From the NCBI GenBank assembly GCA_036874045.1, contig CM072343.1, forward strand, positions 17,318,001 through 17,382,000: a DNA stretch of 64,000 bases, given 5' to 3'. The DNA is from Cymodocea nodosa. Taxonomy: Eukaryota > Streptophyta > Magnoliopsida > Alismatales > Cymodoceaceae. Positions 50,101 through 63,315 of the stretch are shown piece after piece. Position 1 is the stretch's first letter. Each line of letters begins with the position of its first letter. A program made the position numbers and the translations under genes. The notes beneath the pieces are model-generated. The model had not been told where the DNA came from. It saw only the letters and a list, made by a program, of their open reading frames with translations, and did not search any database.

Positions 50101-53100
50101 TCTATCTAACCAACAATGAAGTATTGGATGTACTTGATAGGGAAACAACTCACATCAAGATAAGTCAAAGACTATGGACATTAAGGGATATAAGATATGT
50201 TCCTAATTTGGCCAAAAATCTAATTTCCACAAGTTAGTTAAATTTTGAAGGTCAATTCTCTTCATTTGGGGCTGAAAAATAGAAAGTAACCAAAGGTGCT
50301 CAAATTATTGCTAGAGAGAGTAAGATTGGAACCCTCTATCTCACTTCAAGTAATGATGACACTATTGCAATAGTAAACAACATTACTAAATCAACCTTAT
50401 AACACAATAGAATGGGACACATTAGCAACAAAGAACTAGAAATACTTGTGGCAAAGGGAAGAATTCCAAGCCTTAAGTTTGTTGACTTAGAACTATGTAA
50501 GGACTATATTCTAGGGAAGTAGAAAAGGGTTAGCTTCTCCAAGACTAATTCTAAACCTAAGTCACAAAAGCTAGAGTTGGTTCACACTAACATATGGGGA
50601 CTAACTAAAGTCAATTTCATTAGAGGTTCTCATTACTATGACACATTCATCAATGATAGCACAAGGAATGTATGGATCTACTTTCTCAAACACAAGTTTA
50701 AAGTTTTCTCGACCTCCAAGAAGTGGAAGACTGAAGTGGAAAATTAGTGTAGGAAGAAAGTAAAGTGTATAAGGTCTGATAATGGTAGAGAGTATGATAA
50801 CCATGAGTTCAAGGCATTTTATGAAGAATATAGAATTAAGAGGTAGAAGACTATTGTTGGGACTTCATAGCAAAATAGTATTGTTAAATGGATAAACAGA
50901 ACCTTGAATGAAAGAGTTAGAAGCATAAGACTACATGTAGGGTTTCCCAAGACATTCTAAGTAAAAGCAGTTAGTATAGCTACATACCTAACTAATAGAG
51001 AGCCTTTAGTAACTATGGGCTTCAAAATTCTTGAGAAATTATGGATAGGAAAAAAAACCAGTCATGCTCATCTAAGAGTATTTGGATCAATCTCATATGT
51101 CTATGTAGATAGTAAAAACATGTTGATCCAAAAGTAAGAAAGTGCTACTTCACTAGCTATGGACAAGATTACTTTAGCTACAAGTTCTGGGATGATGTAG
51201 CCAATAAAGTAATCAAGGTAAAGCACATAACATTTGATGAATCCAAGATGTTCTAGTATAAGAATGGTGTTTAAGTTGAGGACAAAGGCTAAGTAGTTGA
51301 ATCTCAAGTCGTAAATGATATCAATTTTGATGACATTATTGATTATGTCTCAACACTTAAGATTTGGAATGAAACCCAATCAAATCAAGATGATGAAGAG
51401 GAGGAAGGAGAGTAGTAGCAAGCTACAACTCCAACATTAAGGAGAACCTTTAGAGTCTCTAAACCTCTTAAAAGGTATGTCTCATCCTTCAATTATTTGT
51501 TGTTGATGGATGAGAGAGAACTAGAATCCTATTCTAAAGCTATAAAGCAAAGTGATGCAAAACAATGGGAGTCAACCAAGATTGAAGAAATTAAAGTTTT
51601 GGAGAGGAACAAAACATGGAAGCTGACTTCATTACTAAAAAAGAAGAAGCCATTGCAAAATAAGTGGGTGTTCAAACTAAAAGAAAATTCAAATGATAGG
51701 AAGAGATATAAAGTCAAGCTAGTGGCCAAAGGATTTCAAAAAATCCAACACATTAACAATATAGAAGTATTCTCCATTGTGGTCAAGATGACTACAATCA
51801 AAATAGTATTAAGTATAATTGTTATAGAAGATTTGTTTCTAGAGTAGATGGGTGTAAAAACAATCTTCCTTCATGGAGATTTTGAAGAACTTTACATAGT
51901 GTAGCCTGAAGTTGTAGTTACTGGCAAAAAAATTCAATTTGCAGGTTATAGAAAAGTCTTTATGGCTTGAAGTAAGCTCTTAGACAATGGTATAAGAAAT
52001 TTGATAGCTTCTTCTATATCATAGGTTTCAAGAGATGTAACTTAGATTTCTATTGTTACTTCAAATAGTACATTGATTGTTATGTCATTCTATTGATATA
52101 TGTAGATGATATTGATTGCAAGCTCAAACATGAAAGAAATTAATGAGTTAAAGAGACAATTATCAAAATAATTTGACATAAAAGATCTAGGAGAAGTAAA
52201 CAAATTCTTAGAATAAGAATTTATAGAAATAGGAGTGATAAAACTATGAGGTTAAATTAGAAAAAGTACATAGAGAAGATTCTCAGAAAGTACAATATCC
52301 TTATTACCAAACTTATAGGTTTACCTCTAGGTGCCCACTTCAAACTATCTAGGGAGCAATCACTTAAGATTGCTGAAGAAGTGACTATTACATCAAAGGT
52401 ACCTTATGAATTGTTTGGGTTTTCCCAGCACTACACTAGAAAAACTTGGATTTGTTACTTCTATTTTACTTAGTTAATTTATCTTTATGCCTATTCTTTC
52501 TTTTAGAAGTAAACAAACAACCTTTAATACAATTTAGATATTAATTCCAATTTGTACTTTAACTGCAAGTGCATAGTGTCTATTGTATCAGTGTGCAAGT
52601 ACAAGTCGATCCCACAAGGAATTGCTGATGAACTTGAGAACTGTTTGATTGTTAAAATCAAATTTATATATTCAATAAGCTCTCCGTTGAATTACAACTA
52701 ACTCAACGGACTAACCTCGTGGACTTAAGTTAACTCCACGAGCCTGACTTTTCTTTTTGATATTGCTATTTATAGAGGAATTCGGACAACCATTGGGCGA
52801 TTCCACAGATTGTAAATAACATCAATTAAACTCTTTAATGTTAGTTAACATTAGATTTATCATTGAGCAATACTGACATTCAAATAATTCAAACAGTAAC
52901 CATTAAAATCTTTAAGTCTTTTGAACGAACCAATTTCAGTAAACTGTAATACTAAAATAAACATAAAACAATCACAACACTGACAAAGATAACATTAATC
53001 ATGATACAACATACAAACATAGATAAATTGTTTTTGGTATTTTTGTTTTAATATGAACATGGAAATGAGCGACAGGTGAAATGTAAAGTAATCTCACTTG

Positions 53101-54407
53101 ACAGTAAATACTTCTAACACTACTTGCAATGCGATTACACCACTGAAAATTAAACCACTTACAATTCTGTCTCCTCTCCCTATAGAATCGCAAGTCCAGA
53201 ATTGCAAGATGATCTCCTCTTCAACATACAGGCATCAACTCGAAGCCAAGGCTAAAAGCTTTACGATCTCCTGAAATATGAGTCGGCGCTTGATAAAAAT
53301 GGCTTCCCTTCCCGCGACGCAATCACTCCTCACAGTGGTTGTCAGGCACTGTGTTTGGCTCAGAATCGACCCGACATCAGGCAAGTATCCTCACAGACCT
53401 CCGATGGTTGGTGATTATGGTGTGGTGATGGTGATGATGATGGTTGGTGTGGTACTTCAGAAAATTGCGACGCTGATCCTCCTCTGCACACACTGTCCGC
53501 CCATCGATCACACACCCTTCTTTTTTTTCTTATTTTCTTTTATATTTCTTCAGTAGTAACTGCTTCTGCTTGAATAGTCGGTTGGATTTCCTTCATTCAT
53601 ATCAACGGCGATGCTTTCTTCTCCCTACGCGATTGAATTCTTGCGTGATACGTGCAAACGTGATTTTTCTCTTCCAACTGTCTATTTCTGCAACCGCTAC
53701 AGTGGCATATTAGAAAATATAAAGAAATAAGCTGCTAACATAACGCGTTACCTTAGTGTAATATTCATATAACTCAACGCGTACAGTTATGCTAACTTAA
53801 CGAGTTAAACATGTGCATCTCACATGATATTCTAAAGCATTTAAATTCAACACGTGCATAAATTTAACTATCTGATGCTTAGGTGCATTTCGAATAGTTA
53901 CAAATAACTCACTGAAATCCACTTAAGTCATTCATTATGGTTTCAACACGTGTACTTCAAGAAATAATAAAATATTCTCTCAAAATATAAATGTTCGGCA
54001 ATTTAAACATAACTATCCGATATATTAGAAAATTCGAATACTTAAGAATTTCACAGCTTACAACTTACCGACAGTTCATAAATGTACTAAATTAACATTA
54101 ATTCCCCCACATTAAGTAAATTCTTCAATTAAAGTATATAATAGTGCAATTATAACATAATGGCTTAATTCTTATATGATAAGCTAAATATTTTGCAATT
54201 AACCATCATTTAACCGTTAATAATATGCACTATTTCATTCTAAACATGAATCAATCGTGGGAAGCTTCATGTATGTTATAATCTATATCTAGTCAAATAT
54301 TACCCATTTAGTAAGAGTTGTAAGTAGATACATATCAAATCTAGGTACTTGTTTAGAATGAAATAGTGCAACTCGTGAAAGCAAGAGAGGAACCTTCTTT
54401 CACAACA
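47141..54407 (+). mobile_element. Old Ty1-copia LTR retrotransposon fossil
   Basis: Two long LTRs (about 47141-49116 and 52453-54407, close to 2 kb each) share many landmarks, such as agaagtaaac, gcatagtgtctattg, ccctatagaatcgca and accttctttcacaaca. A tRNA-Met-like primer site (actagtattaaag) follows the left LTR. The internal region shows, in copia order, gag remains (49170-49720) with a zinc knuckle (about 49860), an integrase-like region (about 50570-50900) and reverse transcriptase (about 51500-52250); the part near the right LTR is short. The copy is broken in many places (a dozen or more). The LTRs differ at roughly a fifth to a quarter of sites by eye, so the insertion is ancient. No clear target-site duplication was found, so the ends are approximate. 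Confidence 0.82.
54226..54370. repeat. Perfect 21-bp inverted repeat near the end of the right LTR
   Basis: tgcactatttcattctaaac plus one base at 54226-54246 is matched exactly by its reverse complement at 54350-54370, with a 103-bp loop. The left LTR has a similar sequence only at the first arm. Confidence 0.85.
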
Positions 54408-55361
54408 ATCACAACCAGACAATTATACTCCAATGACCTTTCCTACTCACACTTGGTCTAGTAACCCTCTAGTGGCCTAAAAAAGATAAACCATAAAGAC
54501 AAACTTGTGCCCAATAAAAAATTTCTCTATAAATCCAAAACTAACATAAATGAGTCATACATGACATAAGAAGGCTAATGGGTCAACAATAAATACAAAT
54601 ATAATAGGAAATGTAAATACATGGCACAAGGCTTGAACTATACAAAATAATTATACACAGGCTAATATAATTTTATACATGTTCATATTTAATATATTTA
54701 GCTACGATCGTATTTTACTCATATGACAAAATCTATATGTAACATACTTTCTATGACTAAGTCATATAATCATTTCCAACCTTATAACAATGTCAAAAAG
54801 TATCTTGTTTCAATTATATACATAATACTATAGTTTGATTCTCTATACATGACTAAACTAATCTATTAATCATGTAAAAAATATCATTTAATTATTATGT
54901 ATAGTTGACAATAATGTAATTTCTCACTAATATAACATATACACATGAATATGTCTTCCAATAGTCATAATTAAATGCATATAGAAATATCACAAGTCTC
55001 TTTAAAATACATAACATATAAAGCCTTTCGTATATCAAGTCACGTATAACATTAATCAACAACTTATGTTATAACTATAGTTTCCATGCATAAATCAATA
55101 TATATGTGCAACATTCTAAATGAATATGCAATAATTAGCATATATGCATGAAAATTTCTAATATCAAACTCAACAATAAAATATAGATAATATACCACAA
55201 ACAATGCATAAATCACAATAATCATACTATAACCAATAAAAATACCAATTTTAGGATTAAATAGTTTTTACTTAATGGGCTAAAATGCAATGTAAGTGAC
55301 TTTACTATCGAAACACATGACAAATTTTTTAGCATATGTCCGCTCTCTTACAATGACTTAA
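54408..55361. other. AT-rich intergenic spacer
   Basis: Very AT-rich, with no gene, repeat ends or hairpins recognised. Confidence 0.5.
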
Positions 55362-55990
55362 GAGGTGTTTGTGTACCCAGAAAATAATGAAAAACGTTGA
55401 AAAGGAAAATAGTAGAAGATTTTTCATCATTTTTTGGGCATTTGTGCATCAAATAAATTTCTAAAGGATTCTATCATTTTTTCCCGTATATAAGAAAAAT
55501 TTTCTTTCATTTTCTAACATTTTGATCTCTAAAACTAATGAAAAATAAAAGAATATAAAAAGTAAATTATCACATAATATATTAGCAACATGTAATTTTG
55601 ATATGAAAATTATTTATGTCTTTAATGGATGAGAATTAATATTATGAGATATATATGAATAATAGAGATATGTGTAATAATAGAGATATGTGAAATATAT
55701 TTTATGTTTTAACTATCATCACAAATAACTCTATCTTGTATTATCTATGGTAAATTTTTTTATTCTCTATATTGTAGATAAATATAAAAAATATTTAATT
55801 TATCAATTTCAATATTTTCTATTTTATTAATAAACATACATATTTTATATTTTATATTTTTTTTACCATTTTCTTTTCTATACACAAACACACGTATTTC
55901 AAGTTTTGTCATTTTCTATTTTATACATAAATATTTTAATTTTCTACTAACTTTTTATCACTTTCTATCATTTTCTTCCTACGATTTTAC
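55362..55990. mobile_element. MITE-like AT-rich element (probable)
   Basis: The left end has the same layout as the 45484 element: gtgtttgtgtaccc, a short inverted segment, then a second tttgtgcatc. The interior is AT-rich, and the right part carries complementary blocks (tacacaaacacacg near 55880; tacaaatgtagaaataccccc at about 55988-56008). Ends and target duplication are not clear. Confidence 0.4.
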
Positions 55991-58009
55991 AAATGTAGAA
56001 ATACCCCCTTATGGGCATTCTCCTGTAGGCGACGTTCTCCATCACACAGAATCGCCTGTGGACTCGTGAAAACACAAGTGCGTAAAGGACGGAAGGCCCT
56101 CAAGTTGGCGACTTAGCTTAGGGTAAGGAAGAGAAACAAAGTTGAGTGGGGATTAATACAGTTTCATAACAACTGACTTATTATTTTCATTCATCACAGC
56201 CTTTCCTTTCCTTTATTTTTTCCTTTTTCACCACTCCCTCATCATGGGATGTCCAGGGAAGTCCATTCTGATGTGTGAATGTGTTGACGTTGGATTGTTT
56301 TTATGTCATATTTACATATAACTGCAATGTTTTTGAATGCATTATATACATTAGAATTGTGTGCCTGAGTTAATTATACCTGGACTGTCATATATATTTA
56401 TGTGTTTGGAATTGTTTCCAGTATTGTTCTCCATCAGTTGAAATGGTTTTTTGGCTAATTAGTGATGTTCTTATGCGGAGCTAGACCATGCCTTCACCTG
56501 ACTTGTTTTAAGGGAATGTTTTTAGTACAGCCATATCAATTCAAACAGATGTTTTGAAGCTTCCCTACTAAACTTGCTTTAGCAAACCCCACCAATAATA
56601 AGCTCTCTACCATTGTTAAGAAAACCATGGCGAATTTCTTGGAGAACAAGAACTCTAGCAAGCATAGAACAACGTCGAAGCATACCAAAGAACTCACTTC
56701 AAATGAGATACCAAGAAAGAAAACCCTAAACAATACTAACAAACATGGAAAACCCCCAAAAAAAAACTTTCTTGAATCACAGACCAGAAATAGAAAGAGA
56801 AGGAAAAAAAAAACTCAAATCACAGAACAAGAAGCATGACGCCAAGTATTACTCATTTGAAACCCAACATCCACCAAAAAACCCTAGAGGATACCACCCA
56901 ACATCCAAGGCCATCATAAAACTCTCTAAAACAACAAATGAAAAGCAAGGAGCAATGAAAACAATCATTGTATATTTATGAAATTTTAGCTCAGAGTCAA
57001 ACCATTGTATAAGTTCAATTTTCATATTTTTTTGACGTGAGACTATTCTAATTAACAATCTCCCTATACTAATTAAGCAGCAATCACAACATCAGTCGTC
57101 CATGTTGGAGGATGTATACATTGACTGTCATAGCTCCAAGAGCCACACAGGTGAGTTATTACTCCTTATATATATGCTGTACGTAACTCACATGATTGAG
57201 AAAGGATTTTAAAGCCACATTACATCCTCTCATGGTAATTAAATATGAGTTGTTTCAATGAATTAAGTCAATTATAAAGCATAATGCATGTGAGAGGCAG
57301 CTCCCAATTTAAGGGTGAATAAAGAGGTGAGAATAGGTTAAAAAACATGACTATATAAATTTATTGGATAAAGTTATAACTATAATCATATATTTATTTG
57401 ATAAATAATTATAATTATCCAATGAGAGACATCACTGTCAAAGGGATTTTTGAATAACCTAAAAAATTTCATAAAGTTCAACCTAGTTTAAAAAATAACT
57501 TATAACTATTATAATTTTAATTTATGGAGCTATTATCACGTTGGCATTCTAAATTTTAATTGATTATTACTCTAACACACTAAACTTTAAAAATGCATCA
57601 CTTTGATATCTTGAACTTTGATTGTTAATTCCATCGGCATTTTCGTCAAATATCTCGACTTATTATAGTAATTTAGGAGAAATTACCCTTACTTGTGACC
57701 TAAATAAATTTGAACTGTGAACTTAAGATAAACGTGGGAAGTAACTTAGATAAATTTGAATTGTAACCTAGATAAATGTGAATTGTGACGTAAATATATA
57801 TAAGTTAATTACTTGTGATTTCTATTAAGACAATCATTTTTCTCTTTTAATATCGTTGATAGAAAAGTCAAGTAATAAAAAAAAAAAAAGGAAAAAGAAG
57901 AAGCGAGAGTTCAAAGTGATATATATATTTTAACGTTGAAGATACCAAAAATAAATGACTTTAAACGTTGCTTAAGGCATTCACACTTGAAAATGTTGAG
58001 TTCAATGAC
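55991..58009. other. Intergenic spacer
   Basis: A short GC-richer patch lies at 56010-56110. Short open frames around 56530-57060 lack splice, composition or family support. Nothing else was identified. Confidence 0.45.
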
Positions 58010-58700
58010 ATTGTGCGTACTCACAATTAAAAATATCGTAGATGTTTATTTTATTATTTACATACATTAATTTTTTTTTAATAATAAAAATTATATCTAA
58101 AATAAATATTTATAAAAAGAAGACATCTATTTATTTCAGATGTAACTTTTCTTTAATTGTCGATAGATTTTAAATTAAGTAAAAGGTGGTATAAGTATCT
58201 ATAACATTTTAAATTTTTAATTGTGAGTGTTCTGTAGCAACAATTTTCTTAAAATTTAGTATTACTTTAGTCATTCATATTTAAAAAATGTTGTAGATAC
58301 TTATCATACCATTTACCAACATCAACTTAAAATCCATTAATAGTGAAAATTATATCTAAAACAAATATTTACAAAGAAGAAACATCTGTTTATTTTAAAT
58401 ACAACATTCAGTATTGATATATTTTAAGTTGATATATAAAAATTGTAGTACGAGCACTTACAAAACTTTTTAATTGTAATTAAACATCTAAAACAATATT
58501 TTTCTTTGAATTCAATGTTGCTACAGGTATTTATAGTTAAGAATATTATAAGTTCTCATCCTATGATTTATATGTATCAACTTAAAATTTATCAACTGAA
58601 AAAATTAGATTTAAAATAAATACTTACAAATGAGAGATGTCTTTTTATTTTAGATGCAATTATTAATATTAATAGAATTTAAATTAATATATATAGGCAT
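58010..58700. repeat. Three-unit degenerate tandem repeat, period about 255 bp
   Basis: The core ttatatctaaaayaaatatt...agaagacatctatttatttt recurs at about 58091, 58350 and 58604 (spacings 259 and 254), with associated blocks such as aaaatgttgtagatac. It ends about 0.7 kb upstream of the ZIP start codon. The copies are clearly diverged. Confidence 0.7.
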
Positions 58701-59427
58701 TGTCAAACTCTTACTCAAAACAATTAAATCATAACTACATTTTATGTATTATAATTATTATATTATTAATATAAAATATTCTATTTCAAAATCAATAATC
58801 AGTAATAATAAAAAATCATCATATAAGGTTTGACATTGTCACGTAACACTTTTCTATTTATTAACTTTATCTAATTTACGTTTATAAGTATTTATTAATT
58901 GACCTACGTTGCCCGACTGATGGGTAACATCATGTCGACACCATCGCAACATTCTAATCTTCGTCATTTAAATTCCCAACGATGACGACATCGTTTCCTT
59001 CTTCCACGCTTCTTCTTCTCCTTCTTCTTCTTCTGTTGCTCAAATCGTCCACTCCCCTTCCTTCCTCATGACGACGACGAAGACAAAGACGAAGAAGAAG
59101 AAGAGGAAGCAAGAGGAGGAAGAGAAGAAGAATCTAGTTCTTTAGGAATCAATCCATGTGTGTTTGCATCCTTGAGGCGAGCAATTGATTTTTCTCCGTG
59201 CTTGCTAATTTCTTCGAATATTTCTGTTTTGTTAATGATTTTTTTCGATGATTCTGTGTATGATATGGAGTCAGTGATCTTGCTCTACAGAAGAATCGAG
59301 GATTTCTCTGGTAGTTTTGTTGATTTCTTCCTTTTATCTGGTTCTGATTGTTCTTCGCGATTTGCACTGAAGTTGTAGTGTACGGTTTGTTCTTCTAGGG
59401 ATAGGAATAAAGCAGGTGATTGATTCG
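58701..59427 (+). promoter_or_regulatory. ZIP transporter promoter / 5' UTR region
   Basis: From about 58980 the composition shifts to CTT/TTC-rich and then GAA/GAC-rich runs (cttcttcttctccttcttc; gaagaagaagaggaag), typical of plant 5' UTRs. The sequence tagggataggaataaagcag just before the start could be a splice acceptor of a 5'-UTR intron. Inference only. Confidence 0.4.
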
Positions 59428-62326
59428 ATGTCGACTGTGCCGTGCCGCGGTGGGGACGAGTCGATGGAGGCCGCCGCGGCGTGCAGGAACGAGACCACCG
59501 CGTTCCGTCTAAAGATGGTGGCGATTGCGACTATCCTGACGGCCGCGGGCACAGGGGTGACGATTCCGCTGATCGGGACGAAGAGGAAATCCTTGGGGAT
59601 GGACTCGGCTTTCTTCGTTTTCTTGAAGGCGTTCGCTGCCGGGGTCGTACTCGCCACCGGCTTCGTCCACATTCTTCCCGATGGGCAGTCGGCCTTGGGC
59701 GACCCCTGTCTACCGAAGTCCCCGTGGTCGGACTTTCCGTTCCCAGGCTTTCTTGCGATGCTGTCGGCATTGGCGACCTTAGCGGTGGATTTCCTCGTGA
59801 CTCGGTTCTACGAGAAAAGACATGGCATGGAGGAGGAAAACGAGGAGAAGGAGGAGGTGTCCGCCGCAGTAAGATGCGCGACGCCTTCGTCCTCTGCAAT
59901 CGTTGCCGATGAGGATGGGGCCGGGATTATTGTCGAGGAGCCCGGTGCGGTCATCTGTCAGGAAGATGACAACCGGAAACATGCTACATCGCTCCGGCAC
60001 CGCCACCCGCACTCGCACAAGCGATGTGGCGATGGCCACCGTTCGTCTCAGATTCGCAATGCCGTCGTCGCTCAGGTGAGCTTCCGTATTAATCGCCCAT
60101 TGTTTCAACGATCGTCATGATCGAGATTCGTTTTTGCCGATGACTTTGATTTTTGGATGGGACGAGACCAGATACTGGAGATTGGAATCGCGTCGCACTC
60201 CGTGATAATTGGGCTGTCCGTCGGTGTGTCGAATGCTTCGTGTACCATCCGACCGCTCATCGTGGCGTTGTCGTTCCACCAGTTCTTCGAGGGGTTCGCT
60301 CTGGGTGGGTGCATCTCTCAGGTACATGACCCGCGTTCCTCTGAATCCTGGGTAGATCTCTGGTCAAGTAATAAGGACGTGCGATATGTAAAAGAAATTT
60401 GATATATACAAGTAATATGGATGGTTTAATTATAAATTATTAAAATACAACAAAAAAAAATGTTATACTATCGTTACGTAAGGTAATTGACTACATGATT
60501 TTTTTTATATATTTTTATTTATGATCAAATCTTTAATTAAATTACATGAATTTAAATATTTTCCTCGTAGTTTTTGGTTAAGTTGTTTTAAACTTTATTC
60601 TAGTTTTTCTGTTTTAATTGATACATCATTTGGCTTTTTTGAGGATACGCTTAAATCACCTAAGTTATTTTTTTTATTTATCGTCAGTTACTCGTTTTCT
60701 TTCCAATATCCATCATAACAGATTTCTAGGTATTTTATCATATATTTTTTCTAAATCAATAAAATCACGTAGAAATCTTTTTTTTATAATTTCTTAGTAT
60801 TATTTATTAACTTAATACTATGATAATTGTTACAATTTTGTATATCTCTCTTGTTATTAAATATAAGTATTAAAAAGCTCTTTCATTTATCGAACATTTT
60901 TTAAAATATTAAAATAACTTGAAAAAAAAAGTAACGACATAAAAAGGCTTTTTGAAAATTTGAAAAAGGTAGAATAAAGTTTTTGTTTTTTTATACAAAT
61001 GGTACAGATAAGTGACAGAGGAATTGACATCTGCCAACCTACGTCAGTAAGATACCTTGAATTTAAAAATAGAAGCGCATTGTTGAATAGAAGGTAATTA
61101 GCAGGAGAATGTTGGACAATTTTCGTTGGGATGCCTGCAATTAAATATCTTGAATACTGCAATATTAAATGTGTAGTAATATTTTATATATAGACTACCA
61201 CTGTCTCAAGAGAAACATCTTTGCTGGAGCATACGACAGCGTACAATACAATAACTTCAACCGAGTCAACAACCACCTATCCTTATATTACCTAAATTCA
61301 AAAATAAACTGTCAAATAATAACTTCAAAGTGGATTATATACCATTGAGTCAAGGAGAGGGGGGTGTGCTTTTAGGAAAGAAAAGAATACCTTTCTTAAG
61401 TTTTAGGTCATGTATTAAACTAATTCTTGTGTGTTAGAGCATAATATATATAAGAGAAGTTTGTGCAATCGAAATCTAACGAAAAGAAATTTATTTTTCG
61501 TATCAGATTTTGATTAAAGTTTGTTTGTGCATAAACAGAATTTATTTTCCCATGGAAAATAAATTTCATCTTTAATTGAACTTTTTCCTAGATCTTAAAT
61601 TTGAAATCCATCAGAATTCAAATATGTTAATGATTTTAACTAAGATCTCATTTTATTGTAACGACATAATGATTTTATTTTATAATTTCAACTAAGATCT
61701 TTTACTTTTAAATTTTTTAATCCCAAGAATAATCATGAAATACAAGGATATAGATATATACTTATATATTTTTGAATATACTTGATTTTGATAAATGATA
61801 TATATTTAATTAATTGATAAATGATATATAAAGATATAATTTTATAATATGTCAATTAATTACTTCAATTCATTAATTAAGAATTTTATTAAAAATTAAT
61901 TTTCTTTAATTGAAACATCTGAATTTTAATTTACATCAAATTTTTAAATATATATAAATATTTAAATTTTGAATTTAATTTCTATCAGACCCAACCTATG
62001 TTTGCATTCATATGCAGGCACGATTCCACGCCCTGACAAACACGTTAATGGCGTGCTTCTTCGCGGTGACAACACCTGTCGGGATAGCAGCAGGAACGGC
62101 GGCCGCATCGTTGTACGACGCAAACAGTCCGCGAGCATTGGTGATCGAAGGATTGTTCGACTGTGTCTCGGGCGGAATTCTGATCTACATGGCGCTCGTC
62201 GACCTCATCGCCCCTGACTTCTTCGGCCGGAGCAAGATTGCCAGTACCGGACTTCAACAGATATCTTCCTGTCTTGCCCTTTTTCTGGGCGCCGGATCCA
62301 TGTCATTCCTGGCTTGGTGGACTTGA
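59428..62326 (+). CDS. ZIP family zinc/iron transporter
   Basis: Membrane transporter for Zn2+, Fe2+ or related divalent metals, moving metal into the cytosol. Exons: 59428-60075, 60172-60321, 62018-62326. All are GT-AG, phase 0, giving 368 residues, usual for plant ZIPs (330-380). Visible: an N-terminal membrane block ([19 protein letters not shown]), [40 protein letters not shown], a cytosolic variable loop with a His-rich cluster [15 protein letters not shown] (about 190-205), the TM4 signature [17 protein letters not shown] (His225), TM5 SFHQFFEG (His252, Glu256), and a hydrophobic C-terminus ending MSFLAWWT, close to the membrane as in IRT/ZIP proteins. It has no long cleavable signal. 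The GTG upstream at 59416 is in frame, but ATG 59428 is the natural start. Intron 2 is 1.7 kb with a MITE at its 3' end. Metal preference cannot be read from the sequence. Confidence 0.95.
61459..61990 (+). mobile_element. MITE related to the 45484 element, in ZIP intron 2
   Basis: It starts gtttgtgcaatcgaaatc, then a small inverted segment (aaatctaacg...tatcagatttt), then a second tttgtttgtgcata, as in the 45484 element. The remaining roughly 450 bp match the reverse complement of 63316-63776 closely (shared cttgattttgataaatgata, tttcaactaagat). Its right end lies about 27 bp before the splice acceptor of the last exon. Confidence 0.68.
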
Positions 62327-63315
62327 ACAAGCTCCAGTTTCGGAAACAAACGTTCGAAGCTGCAGAGTACATGTAGTTCTCTCTTTGGAGATACGAGTGG
62401 AATCGCCGGGGTTCAAGCAAAATCTATTTCTACAGTAATAATCTACAACCGTCTCTGGAACTGCATGGTAAAGATCGTTGAAGTTAATTCTAGTGTTGGA
62501 AGTGAATTTATGTTTACGGTACAAGAGAAATCATCCTCGTAATTAAAAGACCCAATTTGTCAGGAGAAGAGTTCATTCCATATCAAATCCACACCAAGTG
62601 CCTACGTACCTAATGTGAGACTATTGCTCTCCAACTCACCTCACCGTTTCCCATATATTAGCTTCACACACACATGTAAATGAGATTAATCATGCTACAT
62701 CTTTAGAAAAGAAAATGATAATTGTTGTAATATTAGAAAAAAGAAATCATAGTTATAAAAAAAAAAAATACGTGTTTTTTTTTTCTTTTTTTCTAATCCT
62801 ACAAAGTTGATATCTACTAAAAAAAATATAATAATAAGAAACAAAAGGTATTATTCAATATAAAATTTCACAAGTTAATTATCATAACAGAAAATCAATT
62901 ACATTTTATCATAATCATAATCAATTAAATATAAAATATAAAATTACCCCTAATCCCTTATATCATAATCAAGGCTACTAACAGTTAGATTGAACGTCCA
63001 TCTTTCCACAACCCAAACATTTGTTATACCGTCGTTCTTTTTGCTATTCAATTCAATTCAAACGAAAGAAACTCACTTTAGAAAGGGCTAAGTTTTAGTA
63101 ATCCTTTTCATTCACATGTAAGTTTCAGAAATATTGTCGCCTTAGAAATCTTGCAGAGTTTGTGAGAAAAAGGGTGTTATATATGATAATTTAACATGAA
63201 ATTTACAAAGACTTTAAATTACAAATTTTCGTACAATGTTTTGAATGGCATATGTAGCAATTGCTTAAAAAATATTTAGGAGACCGAGCCAAGTGGTCGT
63301 TTTTAAGAATAAAAT
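62327..63315. other. ZIP 3' UTR and intergenic spacer
   Basis: The first 200 bp are of mixed composition and are probably 3' UTR. The remainder is AT-rich, with poly-A/poly-T runs around 62759-62790. No gene recognised. Confidence 0.5.

Noticed and set aside
56530-57060. Cluster of short overlapping frames on both strands
   Set aside because: Lysine/asparagine-rich peptides typical of AT-rich noncoding DNA; no homology or splice support.
59442-59912. 156-codon frame overlapping ZIP exon 1
   Set aside because: Shadow frame of the GC-rich ZIP coding sequence. The +0 frame has the ZIP motifs.
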